In this document: piece after piece, positions 48,208 to 57,215 of the stretch
Position numbering within the stretch: the stretch's first letter is position 1
Layout of the letters: every line of letters begins with the position of its first letter
Assembly (NCBI GenBank): GCA_963830165.1
Contig: CAWHKZ010000008.1
Location: forward strand, 1-64,000
DNA from: Bog-756 sp963830165
Lineage (GTDB): Bacteria > Actinomycetota > Acidimicrobiia > Acidimicrobiales > RAAP-2
Direction of reading: 5' to 3'
DNA: 64,000 bases
The notes under the pieces: generated by a model
Database searches by the model: none
What the model saw: the letters and a program-made list of their open reading frames with translations, nothing else
Told to the model about the DNA's origin: nothing
Made by a program: the position numbers and the translations under genes

Positions 48208-49851
48208 TCACGTCCCCGGGCCGCGTGCGGTCGTGTCGGGGGCGGTGTCCCGGTCGTCGGCCGTCCCGGAGGCGTCGGTCCGGCCGGCCGACGGGTCGGC
48301 GACGACCCCGCCGGGAGGAGCGTCACCGTCCCAGTCCACGCCGTCACCCAACTCCTGGCGTCCCCGTTGCAGTCCGACGAATCCGACGACCGCGGCCACG
48401 GCCATGACGATGGCCATGCCCCACAGCACGCTGCGGGTGGCGTAGGCGAAGTCGAGCTCGAAGAAGTGCGGGATGGCGGACGTGGTGCCGACTGTGGTCG
48501 AGCCTCCCTCGGCCAGCTGGGCCGCCTTCGTGGACGCCTCGCCGGGCGGCACGCCCATGGCCACGAGCGACGTGGTGAGGTGGGAGCGCAGCTCGGTCAC
48601 GAGGAGGGTCCCGAGGATGGCCAGGCCCAGGCTCGCCGCGTAGTTCCGCACCGTCTGGGTGATGCCGGTGGCCTCGCCGTAGGAGAGGCGGGACGCCCGG
48701 TTGACGGCGTCGGTGCTGGCCGGGCCCAGCATGAAGCCCATGCCGGCCCCGGCGATGACCACATCCCACTGCTGGGCCGAGAAGCTGAGGGTCGTGACCT
48801 TGCCGGCCCACAGCGCGAAGCCGACCGCGGCCAGGACGCAGCCGAGCACGACCGGCCGCTTGGCACCGCCCCTGTCGAGCATGCGCCCGCCGATCTGGGC
48901 GGCCACCACGAAGCCGCCGAAGAAGGTGAGCAGGAACAGGCCCGCCTCCGAGGCCGACTTGCCGAGCGCCACCTGGGCGTACTCCGAGGCGAAGAAGAAG
49001 ACCGGGACGAAGGCCAGCATGGCGATGCCCAGCACCAGGTTCTCGACCAGGAAGGGCCGGACGGTGAAGATGCGCACCTGCATCAGTGGCGACTCGGTGC
49101 GCAGTTCGACCAGGGCGAAGACGACCAGGAGCGCCACGCCGCCGGCGATGCAGAGGCCGATGGCCGGATTGCTCCAGCCCCAGTTGGAGGCCTGCTGGAA
49201 CCCGAAGACGCTGAGTCCGACGCCGGCGACGATGAGAGCCAGGCCGCGGTAGTCCATCCTCGCCGGGTGATGGACGGTGGTCGGGCGCGAGACGGCGATC
49301 AGCACCAGGGCGATGACGGCCACGGGGATGTTGACCCAGAAGATGGCCCGCCACGTCCACTCCGTGAGGTAGCCGCCGAGCAGCGGGCCGATGGCGGTCA
49401 GTCCGCCGGCGATCCCGAAGAACATGGCCAGCGCCTTGCCCCGCTCCCGCAGCGGGAAGGTCTGGACGACGACGGCGAGCGCCGCCGGGAACAGCAGGGC
49501 GCCGCCGAACCCCTGGACGGCCCGGAACGTGACGATCCACGCCTCCGCCAGGCTCCCCGTCGGCGTGAGCCCGCACATGGTGGAGGCGAGGGCGAAGATG
49601 ACCACGCCCATCACGGTGACCTTGCGGTGGCCGACGGTGTCCGCCAGGCGGCCGCCGTAGGCGAAGAAGGCGGCGAGCGACAGCAGGTAGGCGTTGACGG
49701 CCCACTGGACCCCGGTGGAGCTCAGGTGGAGCTCCCGCTGGATCTCCGGCACGGCGATCGACACGATCGTCTGGTCGATGAAGGTCATCGAGACCGCGAA
49801 GATCATCGCCGCCAGGATCAGATTCCTCGAACGGCCCCCGACGATGCCCAT
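48208..49851 (-). CDS. MFS transporter, DHA2 (EmrB/QacA) drug-efflux type
   Basis: A 547-residue proton-driven exporter with 14 predicted membrane segments. Motif C-like and family motifs include FIDQTIVSIAVPEIQREL in helix 1, WAVNAYLLSLAAF, GRLADTVGHRKV in loop 2-3 and GPLLGGYL in helix 5. A 40-residue polar Gly/Asp/Ala tail follows. ATG 49851 is preceded by GGGAGGAG. It lies 72 bases after nusB and 231 before pyrR, so it probably has its own control. Substrate unknown. Confidence 0.88.
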   Translation of the reverse strand: MGIVGGRSRNLILAAMIFAVSMTFIDQTIVSIAVPEIQRELHLSSTGVQWAVNAYLLSLAAFFAYGGRLADTVGHRKVTVMGVVIFALASTMCGLTPTGSLAEAWIVTFRAVQGFGGALLFPAALAVVVQTFPLRERGKALAMFFGIAGGLTAIGPLLGGYLTEWTWRAIFWVNIPVAVIALVLIAVSRPTTVHHPARMDYRGLALIVAGVGLSVFGFQQASNWGWSNPAIGLCIAGGVALLVVFALVELRTESPLMQVRIFTVRPFLVENLVLGIAMLAFVPVFFFASEYAQVALGKSASEAGLFLLTFFGGFVVAAQIGGRMLDRGGAKRPVVLGCVLAAVGFALWAGKVTTLSFSAQQWDVVIAGAGMGFMLGPASTDAVNRASRLSYGEATGITQTVRNYAASLGLAILGTLLVTELRSHLTTSLVAMGVPPGEASTKAAQLAEGGSTTVGTTSAIPHFFELDFAYATRSVLWGMAIVMAVAAVVGFVGLQRGRQELGDGVDWDGDAPPGGVVADPSAGRTDASGTADDRDTAPDTTARGPGT

Positions 49852-49923
49852 GGATCTCCTCCCGTTGCCTCGGCACAGTCTGGCTGGTGGGGTGCGACAG
49901 GCGGTGAAGCCCGCGGTACCGGC

Positions 49924-50343
49924 TCAGTCGGGATCGGAGGGTCCCGGACGGACCCGCGAGGCCACGGTGGCCAGCACTCCGTTCACGAAGCGGCCCGAAT
50001 CGTCGGTCGAGAACGCCGAGGCCAGGTCGACGGCCTCGTTGAGGACCACGGCGGTGGGCACGTCGTCACAGACCAGCAACTCGGCGGTGGCCAGGCGCAG
50101 CACGTTGCGGTCGACCACGGCCATCCGGCCGAGGTCCCATCCGATGGCGGCCCCCCCGATCAGCTCGTCGACGCGGTCGTGGTGCTCCCCCACCGCCGTG
50201 ACCAGGGTGATCACGTAGGGATCGGGGGCCACGGGCAGCGCGTCCAGGACCTCGATCGGGGCCTCGCCCTTGAGGTCCGCCTCGTACAGCAGGGTCAGGG
50301 CCCGCTCGCGGGACTGGTGGCGGGGGGCGGGGTCGGCGCTCAT
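49924..50343 (-). CDS. nusB: Transcription antitermination factor NusB
   Basis: All-helical RNA-binding protein, 139 residues, that binds boxA with NusE during rRNA antitermination. RERALTLLYEADLKGEAP at the N terminus and AVVLNEAVDLASAFSTDDSGRFVNGVL at the C terminus are typical. A boxA occurs in the rRNA leader of this window (304-296). ATG 50343 is nine bases after GGAG. Confidence 0.94.
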   Translation of the reverse strand: MSADPAPRHQSRERALTLLYEADLKGEAPIEVLDALPVAPDPYVITLVTAVGEHHDRVDELIGGAAIGWDLGRMAVVDRNVLRLATAELLVCDDVPTAVVLNEAVDLASAFSTDDSGRFVNGVLATVASRVRPGPSDPD

Positions 50344-50397
50344 CGGGTCGGTCTCCAGGGGTGACGGGGCGCGGGCCGGGGGGCCGTCGCTCCGGGA

Positions 50398-50958
50398 TCA
50401 GGCCCGGGTGAGGTACTCGCCCGTGCGGGTGTCGACGCGGACCTTCTCGCCCGGGTTGACGAAGAGGGGGACCTGGATGACCAGGCCGGTCTCGAGGGTG
50501 GCCGGCTTGCGGGCACCGGACACCCGGTCGCCCTGGAGGCCGGGCTCGGTCTCGGCGATGGTCAGCTCGACGGCGGCGGGCAGCTCGACCCCGACGATCT
50601 CGTCGCCGAAGAACTCGAGGACGGCGTCGTCGCCCTCCTTCAGGTACTTTGCGGCCTCGCCGAGCAGGCCGGTCTCGACCTGGAGCTGGTCGTAGGAGCG
50701 GGTGTCCATGAAGACGTAGTCGGAGCCGTCCCGGTACAGGAACTGCATCTCGCGCTTGTCGATGATGGCCTGCTCGAGCTTCTCGTCGGCGCGGTAGGTC
50801 CGCTCGATCACGGCGCCGGTGCGCTGGTTCTTGAGCTTGGTGCGCACGAAGGCGCCACCCTTGCCCGGCTTGACGTGCTGGAACTCGATGACGTTGAACA
50901 GCCCCTCGGGCAGGTTCAGGGTCATGCCATTGCGGAGATCGTTGGTGGAGACGGCCAT
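50398..50958 (-). CDS. efp: Elongation factor P
   Basis: Relieves ribosome stalling at polyproline, relevant here since several proteins have Pro-rich tails. 186 residues in three beta domains: STNDLRNGMTLNL, the modifiable loop tip KPGKGGAF (Lys about position 34) and the C-terminal TGLVIQVPLFVNPGEKVRVDTRTGEYL. GAAGGAAG lies ten bases before ATG 50958, which overlaps the preceding stop. Confidence 0.96.
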   Translation of the reverse strand: MAVSTNDLRNGMTLNLPEGLFNVIEFQHVKPGKGGAFVRTKLKNQRTGAVIERTYRADEKLEQAIIDKREMQFLYRDGSDYVFMDTRSYDQLQVETGLLGEAAKYLKEGDDAVLEFFGDEIVGVELPAAVELTIAETEPGLQGDRVSGARKPATLETGLVIQVPLFVNPGEKVRVDTRTGEYLTRA

Positions 50959-52130
50959 CAGACGGGAACTTCCTTCGGGAAACGGGTGAGCGGTCGGCTG
51001 CCGCTGTCGGTCACGACCAGCGTGTCCTCGATGCGGACCCCACCGACACCCGGCAGGTACACGCCGGGTTCCACGGTGACCACGGTGCCGGGCAGCAGGA
51101 TAGCAGTCGATCCCGCCCCCACCGCCGGGCCCTCGTGGATGTCGAGGCCCACGCCGTGTCCGGTGCCGTGCTCGAAACGCTCGGCCCAGCCCGCCTCGGC
51201 GATGCGGTCGCGGCAGACCTTGTCGACGTCGCCGCTGACCACCCCGGGGACCACTGCGGCCACCCCGGCCCGCTGCGACGCGGCCACCACCTCGAACACC
51301 GTGGCCAGCTCACCCGTCGGCACGCCGCCCACGCAGAACGTCCGGGTCATGTCGGACCGGTAGCCGTCGAAGGTGGCGCCGAAGTCGACCACCACCGGGT
51401 CACCACGCCCGATCACCCGCCCACCCGGCCGGGCGTGGGGCTTGGCCGAGTTCGGGCCCGAGGCCACGATGGTCTCGAAGGCCCGATCCTCGGCACCGTG
51501 GATCCGCATCGCATGGTCGAGGGCGGCGGCGAACTCCGACTCGGTGATCCGGGCGTTCCCCGCCGCGCCGGCCAGCAGGGGCAGCACCGCACCGAGGGCG
51601 GCGTCGGCGATGGCCGCCGCCCGCTCCATGCGGGCCACCTCACCGGCGTCCTTGACGGACCGCAGGCCTTCCACCACACCCTGGGTGGGCACCAGCACCC
51701 GCGGGGCCAGCACGCCCTCCCACACCCGCACGGCCGCCCACGTCACGTCGGCGGCCTCGAGCCCGACGGCGGCGGCCCCGCCGGATGTAGCGGCCAACGC
51801 CTCGCGCTGGGCGGCCACCCCGCCGATGCACAGCGCCACGTCGCCGCTGACGCCCGACGCGGCCAGCTGCTCGGCGGCCTGGGTGCGGTACCGACCGTCG
51901 GTGGCCAGCAGGGCCGCGTCGTCGCCGACCATCAGCACGCCGGCCGACCCGGTGAAGCCGGTGAGCCAGCGGATGTTCGCCGGGGTGGTGACCACCAGGG
52001 CCTCGGGCCGGGGGCCCTCCACCTCGAGGGCGGCCAGGGCGCGACGCGCCCGGTCGAGGCGCCCGGCCACCGACAGCGGAGGGAGCGGGGCGGACAGGTC
52101 GGCCGGGTCGGGTCCGGCGGTCGAGGTCAC
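50958..52130 (-). CDS. M24-family aminopeptidase (Xaa-Pro type)
   Basis: Two-domain metallopeptidase of 390 residues. The N-terminal creatinase-like domain begins RLDRARRALAALE and NIRWLTGFTGSAG. The C-terminal pita-bread domain has all five metal ligands: Asp in VVDFGATFDG and RSDMTRTF, His in HGTGHGVG, Glu in VTVEPGVY and GVRIEDTLVV. Specificity for X-Pro is inferred from family and its common place between aroQ and efp. GTG 52130 overlaps the aroQ stop. Confidence 0.92.
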   Translation of the reverse strand: MTSTAGPDPADLSAPLPPLSVAGRLDRARRALAALEVEGPRPEALVVTTPANIRWLTGFTGSAGVLMVGDDAALLATDGRYRTQAAEQLAASGVSGDVALCIGGVAAQREALAATSGGAAAVGLEAADVTWAAVRVWEGVLAPRVLVPTQGVVEGLRSVKDAGEVARMERAAAIADAALGAVLPLLAGAAGNARITESEFAAALDHAMRIHGAEDRAFETIVASGPNSAKPHARPGGRVIGRGDPVVVDFGATFDGYRSDMTRTFCVGGVPTGELATVFEVVAASQRAGVAAVVPGVVSGDVDKVCRDRIAEAGWAERFEHGTGHGVGLDIHEGPAVGAGSTAILLPGTVVTVEPGVYLPGVGGVRIEDTLVVTDSGSRPLTRFPKEVPV

Positions 52131-52579
52131 GATCCGGCGGCGAGCAGGCGCGACACGGCCCCGACGGCCAGCGTGTAGCCGAGGCCGCCGAATCCGGCGA
52201 TGAGCCCGTCGGCCACCGGGGCGATCGTCGAGGTGTGGCGGAACGGCTCGCGGGCGGCCGGGTTGGAGAGGTGCAGCTCGACGACGACGCCGTCGAACGA
52301 CGCCAGGGCGTCGTGGATGGACCACGAGGTGTGGGACAGGGCGCCGGCGTTGACGATGATCGCCGCGGCCCGGCCGCGGGCCCCCTGGATGGCCTCCACG
52401 AGGTCGCCCTCGTGGTTCGACTGGGCGTGCTCGAGGGTGAGTCCGGCCTCGGCGGCGGCGGCCGTCGCCGTGGCCACGTGGTCCTCCAGGGTGGCCGTGC
52501 CGTAGACCTCGGGCTCCCGCTCCCCCAGCAGGTTGAGGTTGGGACCCGACAGCAGCAGCACGAGGCCGGTCGCGGTCAT
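52127..52579 (-). CDS. aroQ: 3-dehydroquinate dehydratase, type II
   Basis: Third shikimate step. 150 residues with LSGPNLNLLGEREPEVYG (catalytic Tyr), SNHEGDLVEAI, the catalytic His in NAGALSHTSWSIHDAL and ELHLSNPAAREPFRHTS. ATG 52579 overlaps the aroB stop as ATGA. Confidence 0.95.
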   Translation of the reverse strand: MTATGLVLLLSGPNLNLLGEREPEVYGTATLEDHVATATAAAAEAGLTLEHAQSNHEGDLVEAIQGARGRAAAIIVNAGALSHTSWSIHDALASFDGVVVELHLSNPAAREPFRHTSTIAPVADGLIAGFGGLGYTLAVGAVSRLLAAGS

Positions 52580-53637
52580 CGGTCTACCCGGATGGACTCC
52601 ATGTCCGCCAGGGTAGCGACCACGTCGGCCCGGTCGATGCCACGCACGACCTCGACGCCGTCGGGGCCGTCGAGGACGAAGGTGAGATCACCCTGGGCCT
52701 TCTTGTCCCGGCCCATGAAGCCGAGCAGCAGGTCGGGGTCCCGGCCGGCCGGCACCGCGGTGGCGAGGTCGAACGCACCCACCACGGCGCGGTGGTGGGC
52801 CACCCGGGCATCGTCGATGCGGCCGAGCCGTCGGGCCAAGAGGGCGGCGAACACCAGGCCGACGGCCACCGCCTCACCGTGGCGCAGATCGGTGGTGTCG
52901 TCGCCGAACGCCGACGCCTCGAGGGCGTGGGCCAGGGTGTGCCCGTAGTTGAGGAGCATCCTCCGGTCGCCCTCGCGCTCGTCGGAGGACACCACGGCCG
53001 CCTTGATGGCGGCGCAGCGGGCCACCTGATCGGCCGTGGGCAGGCCTGCGGTGGGCGCACCGCCGAGGAAGGTGTCGATGCCGAGCAGCGCGTACTTGGC
53101 CACCTCGCCCCGGCCCGACGCCCACTCGCGGGGAGGCAGCGAGGCCAGGGTGGCCGTGTCGCACAGCACGGCCGCCGGCTGCCAGAAGGCACCGACGAGG
53201 TTCTTGCCCTCGGGGAGGTTGACCCCGGTCTTGCCGCCGATGGCTGCGTCGACCTGGGCCAGCAGCGACGTGGCCACGTTCACGTACGCCGTGCCCCGGT
53301 GGAACGACGCGGCGGCGAAGCCGGCGAGGTCGGTGACCACACCGCCCCCCACGGCGACCACCACGTCGGCCCGGCTGAGGCCCGACCGGGCGAAGCGCCG
53401 GCACAGCTCCTCGAGGTGGCCGAGCGACTTGGCCTGCTCGCCGTCGGGGACGGTCACCACCTCGAAGGGCAGACCCGGGTCGACCTCCACCGCGATCCGC
53501 TCCTGGGTCACGACCACGGCCCGGCGGGCCGAGGGCACCGCGGCGGCGATCACCCGGGCCAACTCGTGGCGGGCGCCGTCACCCACCACGACCTCGTAGG
53601 AGCGTTCGGCCAGATCGACCGGCACCACGTGGGTCAC
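52576..53637 (-). CDS. aroB: 3-dehydroquinate synthase
   Basis: Second shikimate step, NAD- and metal-dependent. 353 residues with VVAVGGGVVTDLAGFAAASFHRG, TSLLAQVDAAIGGKTGVN, GRGEVAKYALLGI and the metal-binding LNYGHTLAHALE and RHGEAVAVG. GTG 53637 overlaps the aroK stop as GTGA. Confidence 0.95.
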   Translation of the reverse strand: MTHVVPVDLAERSYEVVVGDGARHELARVIAAAVPSARRAVVVTQERIAVEVDPGLPFEVVTVPDGEQAKSLGHLEELCRRFARSGLSRADVVVAVGGGVVTDLAGFAAASFHRGTAYVNVATSLLAQVDAAIGGKTGVNLPEGKNLVGAFWQPAAVLCDTATLASLPPREWASGRGEVAKYALLGIDTFLGGAPTAGLPTADQVARCAAIKAAVVSSDEREGDRRMLLNYGHTLAHALEASAFGDDTTDLRHGEAVAVGLVFAALLARRLGRIDDARVAHHRAVVGAFDLATAVPAGRDPDLLLGFMGRDKKAQGDLTFVLDGPDGVEVVRGIDRADVVATLADMESIRVDR

Positions 53638-54155
53638 GGCTGGCTCCGGGCGAATGCGGTGGCCGCCAGGATGCGGTCGACCACCGTGGCCGGGTCGAGG
53701 TCGTCGACGTCGATCACCACGTCGGCCACCTCCTCGTAGAGCGGCCGGCGGACGGCGTCGAGGGCGACGAGCGCGGCGGCGGGGTCGTCGTCGAGCAGCG
53801 GGCGCCCGGTGCCGCTCCCCACCCGGGCGGCCAGGGTGGACGGGTCGGCACGCAGCCACACCACCATCCCGCGGGCCAACAGGGCCCGGTTGTCGGGCGA
53901 CAGCACGGTGCCGCCGGCGGCCGACAGGACCGTCGGCCCCGGCGCGTCGAGCGCTTCGGCCAGCACCCGCGACTCCTCGGCCCGGAAGGCCGCCTCGCCG
54001 CGTGCCGCGAACAGCTCGGGGACGGTCGAACCGGTGGAGGCCTCGACCATGGCGTCCGAGTCCAGGAACGCCCAGCCGAGGCGGGCGGCGAGCTGGCGGC
54101 CGACGGTGGTCTTGCCGCACCCCATCATGCCGACGAGGACGAGATGGTCACTCAT
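53634..54155 (-). CDS. aroK: Shikimate kinase
   Basis: Phosphorylates shikimate. 173 residues with P-loop GMMGCGKTT (residues 9-17), the DSDAMVE shikimate-binding motif, AAGGTVLS and the lid SGTGRPLL. ATG 54155 lies eight bases inside the end of aroC. Confidence 0.95.
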   Translation of the reverse strand: MSDHLVLVGMMGCGKTTVGRQLAARLGWAFLDSDAMVEASTGSTVPELFAARGEAAFRAEESRVLAEALDAPGPTVLSAAGGTVLSPDNRALLARGMVVWLRADPSTLAARVGSGTGRPLLDDDPAAALVALDAVRRPLYEEVADVVIDVDDLDPATVVDRILAATAFARSQP

Positions 54156-55374
54156 CGACCGGGACCGGGGCCGACGACGGGGTCTGGCCCAGGGTGGCGA
54201 GGTAGCCGGCGTGATTGCGGGTGAACTCCTCGACGGAGTCACCGCCGAACTTGCGCAGCGCCTCGCCGGCCAGCACCAGCGCCGTCATGGTCTCGGCGAC
54301 GACGCCCATGGCCGGAACGGCGGTCACGTCCGTGCGCTCCTTGAACGACACCGTCGACTCCTTGGTCACGACGTCGACGGTACCGAGCGTCGGGCGGTTG
54401 AGTGTGGCCAGCGGCTTCATCGACAGGCGGGCCACGATGGGGGCGCCCGTGCTCATGCCGCCCTCGATCCCCCCGGCCCGATGGGTGTCGCGGACGTAGC
54501 CGCCGCTCTTGGCGGCGGTCACCCCCTCGACCGTGTCCGGATCGGAGTCGGCCATCCGGATGGCGTCGTGGGCCTCGGAGCCGAGCAGGCCCGCCACCTC
54601 GGCCCCGTCGCCGATCTCCACGGCCTTGATGGCCTGGATGCTCATGAGGGCCTGGGCCAGCAGAGCGTCGAGCCGGCGGTCCCAGTGGACGTGGCTGCCG
54701 AGTCCGACGGGCACGCCGTAGGCGATGACCTCGGCCACGCCGCCGAGCGAGTCGCCGACCTTGGCCGCCGCCTTGATGGCCGCCACCATCCGCTTCTCGG
54801 CCCTGGGGTCGAAGCAGCGCACCTGGGACTCGTCGATGGCCGCCAGGTCCCCCACGACGGGCATCGCCTCGGGGTGGGACCTGGCCTTGCCCATCTGGAC
54901 GATGTGGCTGAGGACGTCGACGCCGATCTGCTGGAGCAGCAGCTTGGCCACCGTTCCGGCGGCCACGCGGGCGGCCGTCTCCCGGGCGGACGCCCGCTCG
55001 AGTACGTCGCGGGCGTCGTCGAGGCCGTACTTGAGCATGCCGGCCAGGTCGGCGTGGCCGGGACGGGGCTTCGTCAGGACCTTGGAGGGGAGGCCGGGGG
55101 CGGGGGACATCTCCTCCTCCCACTTGGGCCACTCCGTGTTGGCGATCTCGATGGCCACCGGCGACCCCAGGGTGCGGCCGTGGCGGATGCCGCCGAGCAG
55201 GCTCACCTCGTCGGCCTCGAAGCGCATGCGGGGGCCGCGGCCGAACCCGAGGCGGCGGCGGGCGAGACCCCGCTGGATGTCCTCGGCGGTGACCAGCAGG
55301 CCGGCCGGCACGCCCTCGAGGATCACCACGAGGGCGCGTCCGTGGGACTCTCCGGCGGTCAGGTAGCGCAGCAT
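54148..55374 (-). CDS. aroC: Chorismate synthase
   Basis: Last shikimate step, using reduced FMN. 408 residues with GESHGRALVVILEGVPAG, RRLGFGRGPRM, RPGHADLAGMLKYG, GIEGGMSTGAPI and RTDVTAVPAMGVVAE. First gene of aroC-K-B-Q. No Shine-Dalgarno; TAGATT lies seven bases before ATG 55374. Confidence 0.96.
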   Translation of the reverse strand: MLRYLTAGESHGRALVVILEGVPAGLLVTAEDIQRGLARRRLGFGRGPRMRFEADEVSLLGGIRHGRTLGSPVAIEIANTEWPKWEEEMSPAPGLPSKVLTKPRPGHADLAGMLKYGLDDARDVLERASARETAARVAAGTVAKLLLQQIGVDVLSHIVQMGKARSHPEAMPVVGDLAAIDESQVRCFDPRAEKRMVAAIKAAAKVGDSLGGVAEVIAYGVPVGLGSHVHWDRRLDALLAQALMSIQAIKAVEIGDGAEVAGLLGSEAHDAIRMADSDPDTVEGVTAAKSGGYVRDTHRAGGIEGGMSTGAPIVARLSMKPLATLNRPTLGTVDVVTKESTVSFKERTDVTAVPAMGVVAETMTALVLAGEALRKFGGDSVEEFTRNHAGYLATLGQTPSSAPVPVDE

Positions 55375-55387
55375 CCCGCCAAATCTA
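55372..55387 (-). promoter_or_regulatory. Leaderless promoter of aroC, TAGATT-7-ATG
   Basis: TAGATT (55387-55382), then TGGCGGG, then ATG 55374. The spacing makes the ATG the likely first base of the mRNA. Confidence 0.65.
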
Positions 55388-55449
55388 CTCGGGGCGGGGA
55401 ACCGTCCCGGTGGCCCGGACCCGGCGCCGACCCGGTGCCGACCCGGCCA

Positions 55450-56358
55450 TCAGGACGAGGAGTGGAAGAGGTGGTGGGCCAGCGGGCCGCCCCAGAGGAT
55501 GGCGACCACGGCGCCGGCGGCCAGCGCGGGGGCGAAGGGGATCCGGGTCTTGCGCCCGGCCGACGATCCCACCATCAGCACGAGTCCGAACACGAGCCCG
55601 ATCACGAAGCCGGACAGGAAGGCCAGGTACACGTGCACGAGGCCCAGGTAGCCGACCGTCAGTCCGATGACCCCGGCCAGGCGTACGTCGCCGAATCCCA
55701 TGCCGCGGGGCACCGCGAACCAGATCAGGAAGAACACCGCGAAGGCGGCCGCGCCACCGATGGCGGCGATGGCCAGGTCGTGCCAGGTGTGCTCGACCGC
55801 CGACACGACCACCAGCAGCGGGACGATCAGCACGAGGGCCCCGTAGAGCAACGTCCGGGGCACCAGGCGGTGGGAGAGGTCGGTCACCGACACCGCGACG
55901 GCCAGGGCCAGGAAGACCAGGAACGGGGCGACCACCAGGTGCGGGCCGAACTGGTGCGCCGCGGCGGCCCACAGCACGCCGGTCGCCACGGCCGCGCCAC
56001 CGGTGCGGGCCGTCGAGTGGCCCGACGGGAGCAGGTGTCGGAGCGGCGCGGGACCGTCCGGCGCCGAGTCGACGGCCGTGTCGTCGGTCCCGACGTGGTC
56101 CGGGCCGGTGGGGGCGGTCGGGGGCACGGAGCCCGCCGGTCCCGGGTCCCCGACCTCGGCGCGGGTCGCCCCGTCCGGGGTCGCCGACGTTCCGGCCGCG
56201 GCCGATCCGGCCTCGTCGGTCCGCCCGGCCTCGCGCTCGGCCCGGCGGCGGTCGTCGGCGGCCCGGCTCGCGTCGGCGAGCCGCTGGCCGACGGGATCGA
56301 GCACGGCACCCACCGCCGCGCCGACGACGCCGACAGCTACCACGTACAGGGTGTGCAC
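55450..56358 (-). CDS. Prepilin-peptidase-like A24 protease without a normal methylase domain
   Basis: Integral membrane aspartic protease of 302 residues. Catalytic Asp candidates are in SVTDLSHRLVP and the GxGD motif GMGFGDVRLAG, with six or so hydrophobic helices after residue 115. The N-terminal part has one membrane segment, then a polar, Ala/Gly/Pro/Asp-rich loop of about 90 residues in place of the CxxC zinc cysteines of the methylase domain. So it could cut but probably not methylate. No pilin genes are seen in the window. GTG 56358 is seven bases after TACCTT. Confidence 0.82.
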   Translation of the reverse strand: MHTLYVVAVGVVGAAVGAVLDPVGQRLADASRAADDRRRAEREAGRTDEAGSAAAGTSATPDGATRAEVGDPGPAGSVPPTAPTGPDHVGTDDTAVDSAPDGPAPLRHLLPSGHSTARTGGAAVATGVLWAAAAHQFGPHLVVAPFLVFLALAVAVSVTDLSHRLVPRTLLYGALVLIVPLLVVVSAVEHTWHDLAIAAIGGAAAFAVFFLIWFAVPRGMGFGDVRLAGVIGLTVGYLGLVHVYLAFLSGFVIGLVFGLVLMVGSSAGRKTRIPFAPALAAGAVVAILWGGPLAHHLFHSSS

Positions 56359-56371
56359 GTCACGAAAGGTA
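56356..56371 (-). promoter_or_regulatory. Leaderless promoter, TACCTT-7-GTG
   Basis: TACCTT (56371-56366), TCGTGAC, then GTG 56358 of the A24 protease gene. No ribosome site is visible. Confidence 0.55.
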
Positions 56372-56410
56372 CTGGACGCACACCCGCGGACCGGGCATCG
56401 TGGCCACCCT

Positions 56411-57136
56411 ATGGAGATGCGCACCCTGACCCTGGAGACACCCGACGGCCCCATGCCGCTCTACGAGGCCGAGCCCGACGGCACCCCGAAGGGGGCGGTC
56501 GTCGTGGTGCAGGAGGCCTTCGGGGTCAACCCCCACATCGAGGACGTCACCCGCCGGTTCGCCACGGCCGGGTACCACGCCGTGGCCCCGCACCTCTTCC
56601 ACCGCACGGGGTCCCCCGTCCTCGCCTACGACGACTTCAGCGCCGTGATGCCCCACATCGGGGCCCTGTCCGACGACGGCCTCCTCGTCGACGTGACCGC
56701 CGCCCTCGACCACCTGCGGGCCGCCGGGTGGTCGGACCGCCAGATGGGGATCGTCGGGTTCTGCATGGGCGGCCGGGTCACCTTCCTCGTCGCCGGACAC
56801 GAGGCGCTCGGGGCGGCCGTCGGCTTCTACGGTGGAGGGATCGTCACCGGCCGGAGCGAGTCGATGCCGGCCCTCACCGACCTGATCCCGGGCCTGCGCA
56901 CGCCCTGGCTGGGCCTGTTCGGCGACGCCGACACCTCGATTCCCGTGGAGGACGTCGAGCAGCTGCGGGACCTGCTCGCGGCGGGGGCCGACGTCGACAC
57001 CTCGATCGTCCGGTACCCGGGGGCGCAGCACGGCTTCCACTGCGACCGGCGCGACTCCTACGACGAGGCGTCGGCCAGGGACGCGTGGGACCGGACGCTC
57101 GAGTGGCTGGACGGCCACCTGGCCACGACCGGCTGA
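56411..57136 (+). CDS. Dienelactone hydrolase family protein
   Basis: Alpha/beta hydrolase of about 241 residues. The nucleophile elbow is GFCMGGR with Cys, as in dienelactone hydrolase; Asp is in LFGDADTSIP and His in GAQHGFHCD. VVVQEAFGVNPHIEDVTRRFA matches the oxyanion and helix region. Whether it acts on chloroaromatic lactones or another ester is unknown. ATG 56411 or 56417 are both possible; CACCCT stands six bases before 56417. Confidence 0.88.
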   Translation: MEMRTLTLETPDGPMPLYEAEPDGTPKGAVVVVQEAFGVNPHIEDVTRRFATAGYHAVAPHLFHRTGSPVLAYDDFSAVMPHIGALSDDGLLVDVTAALDHLRAAGWSDRQMGIVGFCMGGRVTFLVAGHEALGAAVGFYGGGIVTGRSESMPALTDLIPGLRTPWLGLFGDADTSIPVEDVEQLRDLLAAGADVDTSIVRYPGAQHGFHCDRRDSYDEASARDAWDRTLEWLDGHLATTG

Positions 57137-57215
57137 GGGGCCCTACCGGCGCCGGTCGTACTCCGCCGTCGCACGCCGGTCGGGTCCGGAACCGGCGGGA
57201 ACGGTGCTGCCGGAG

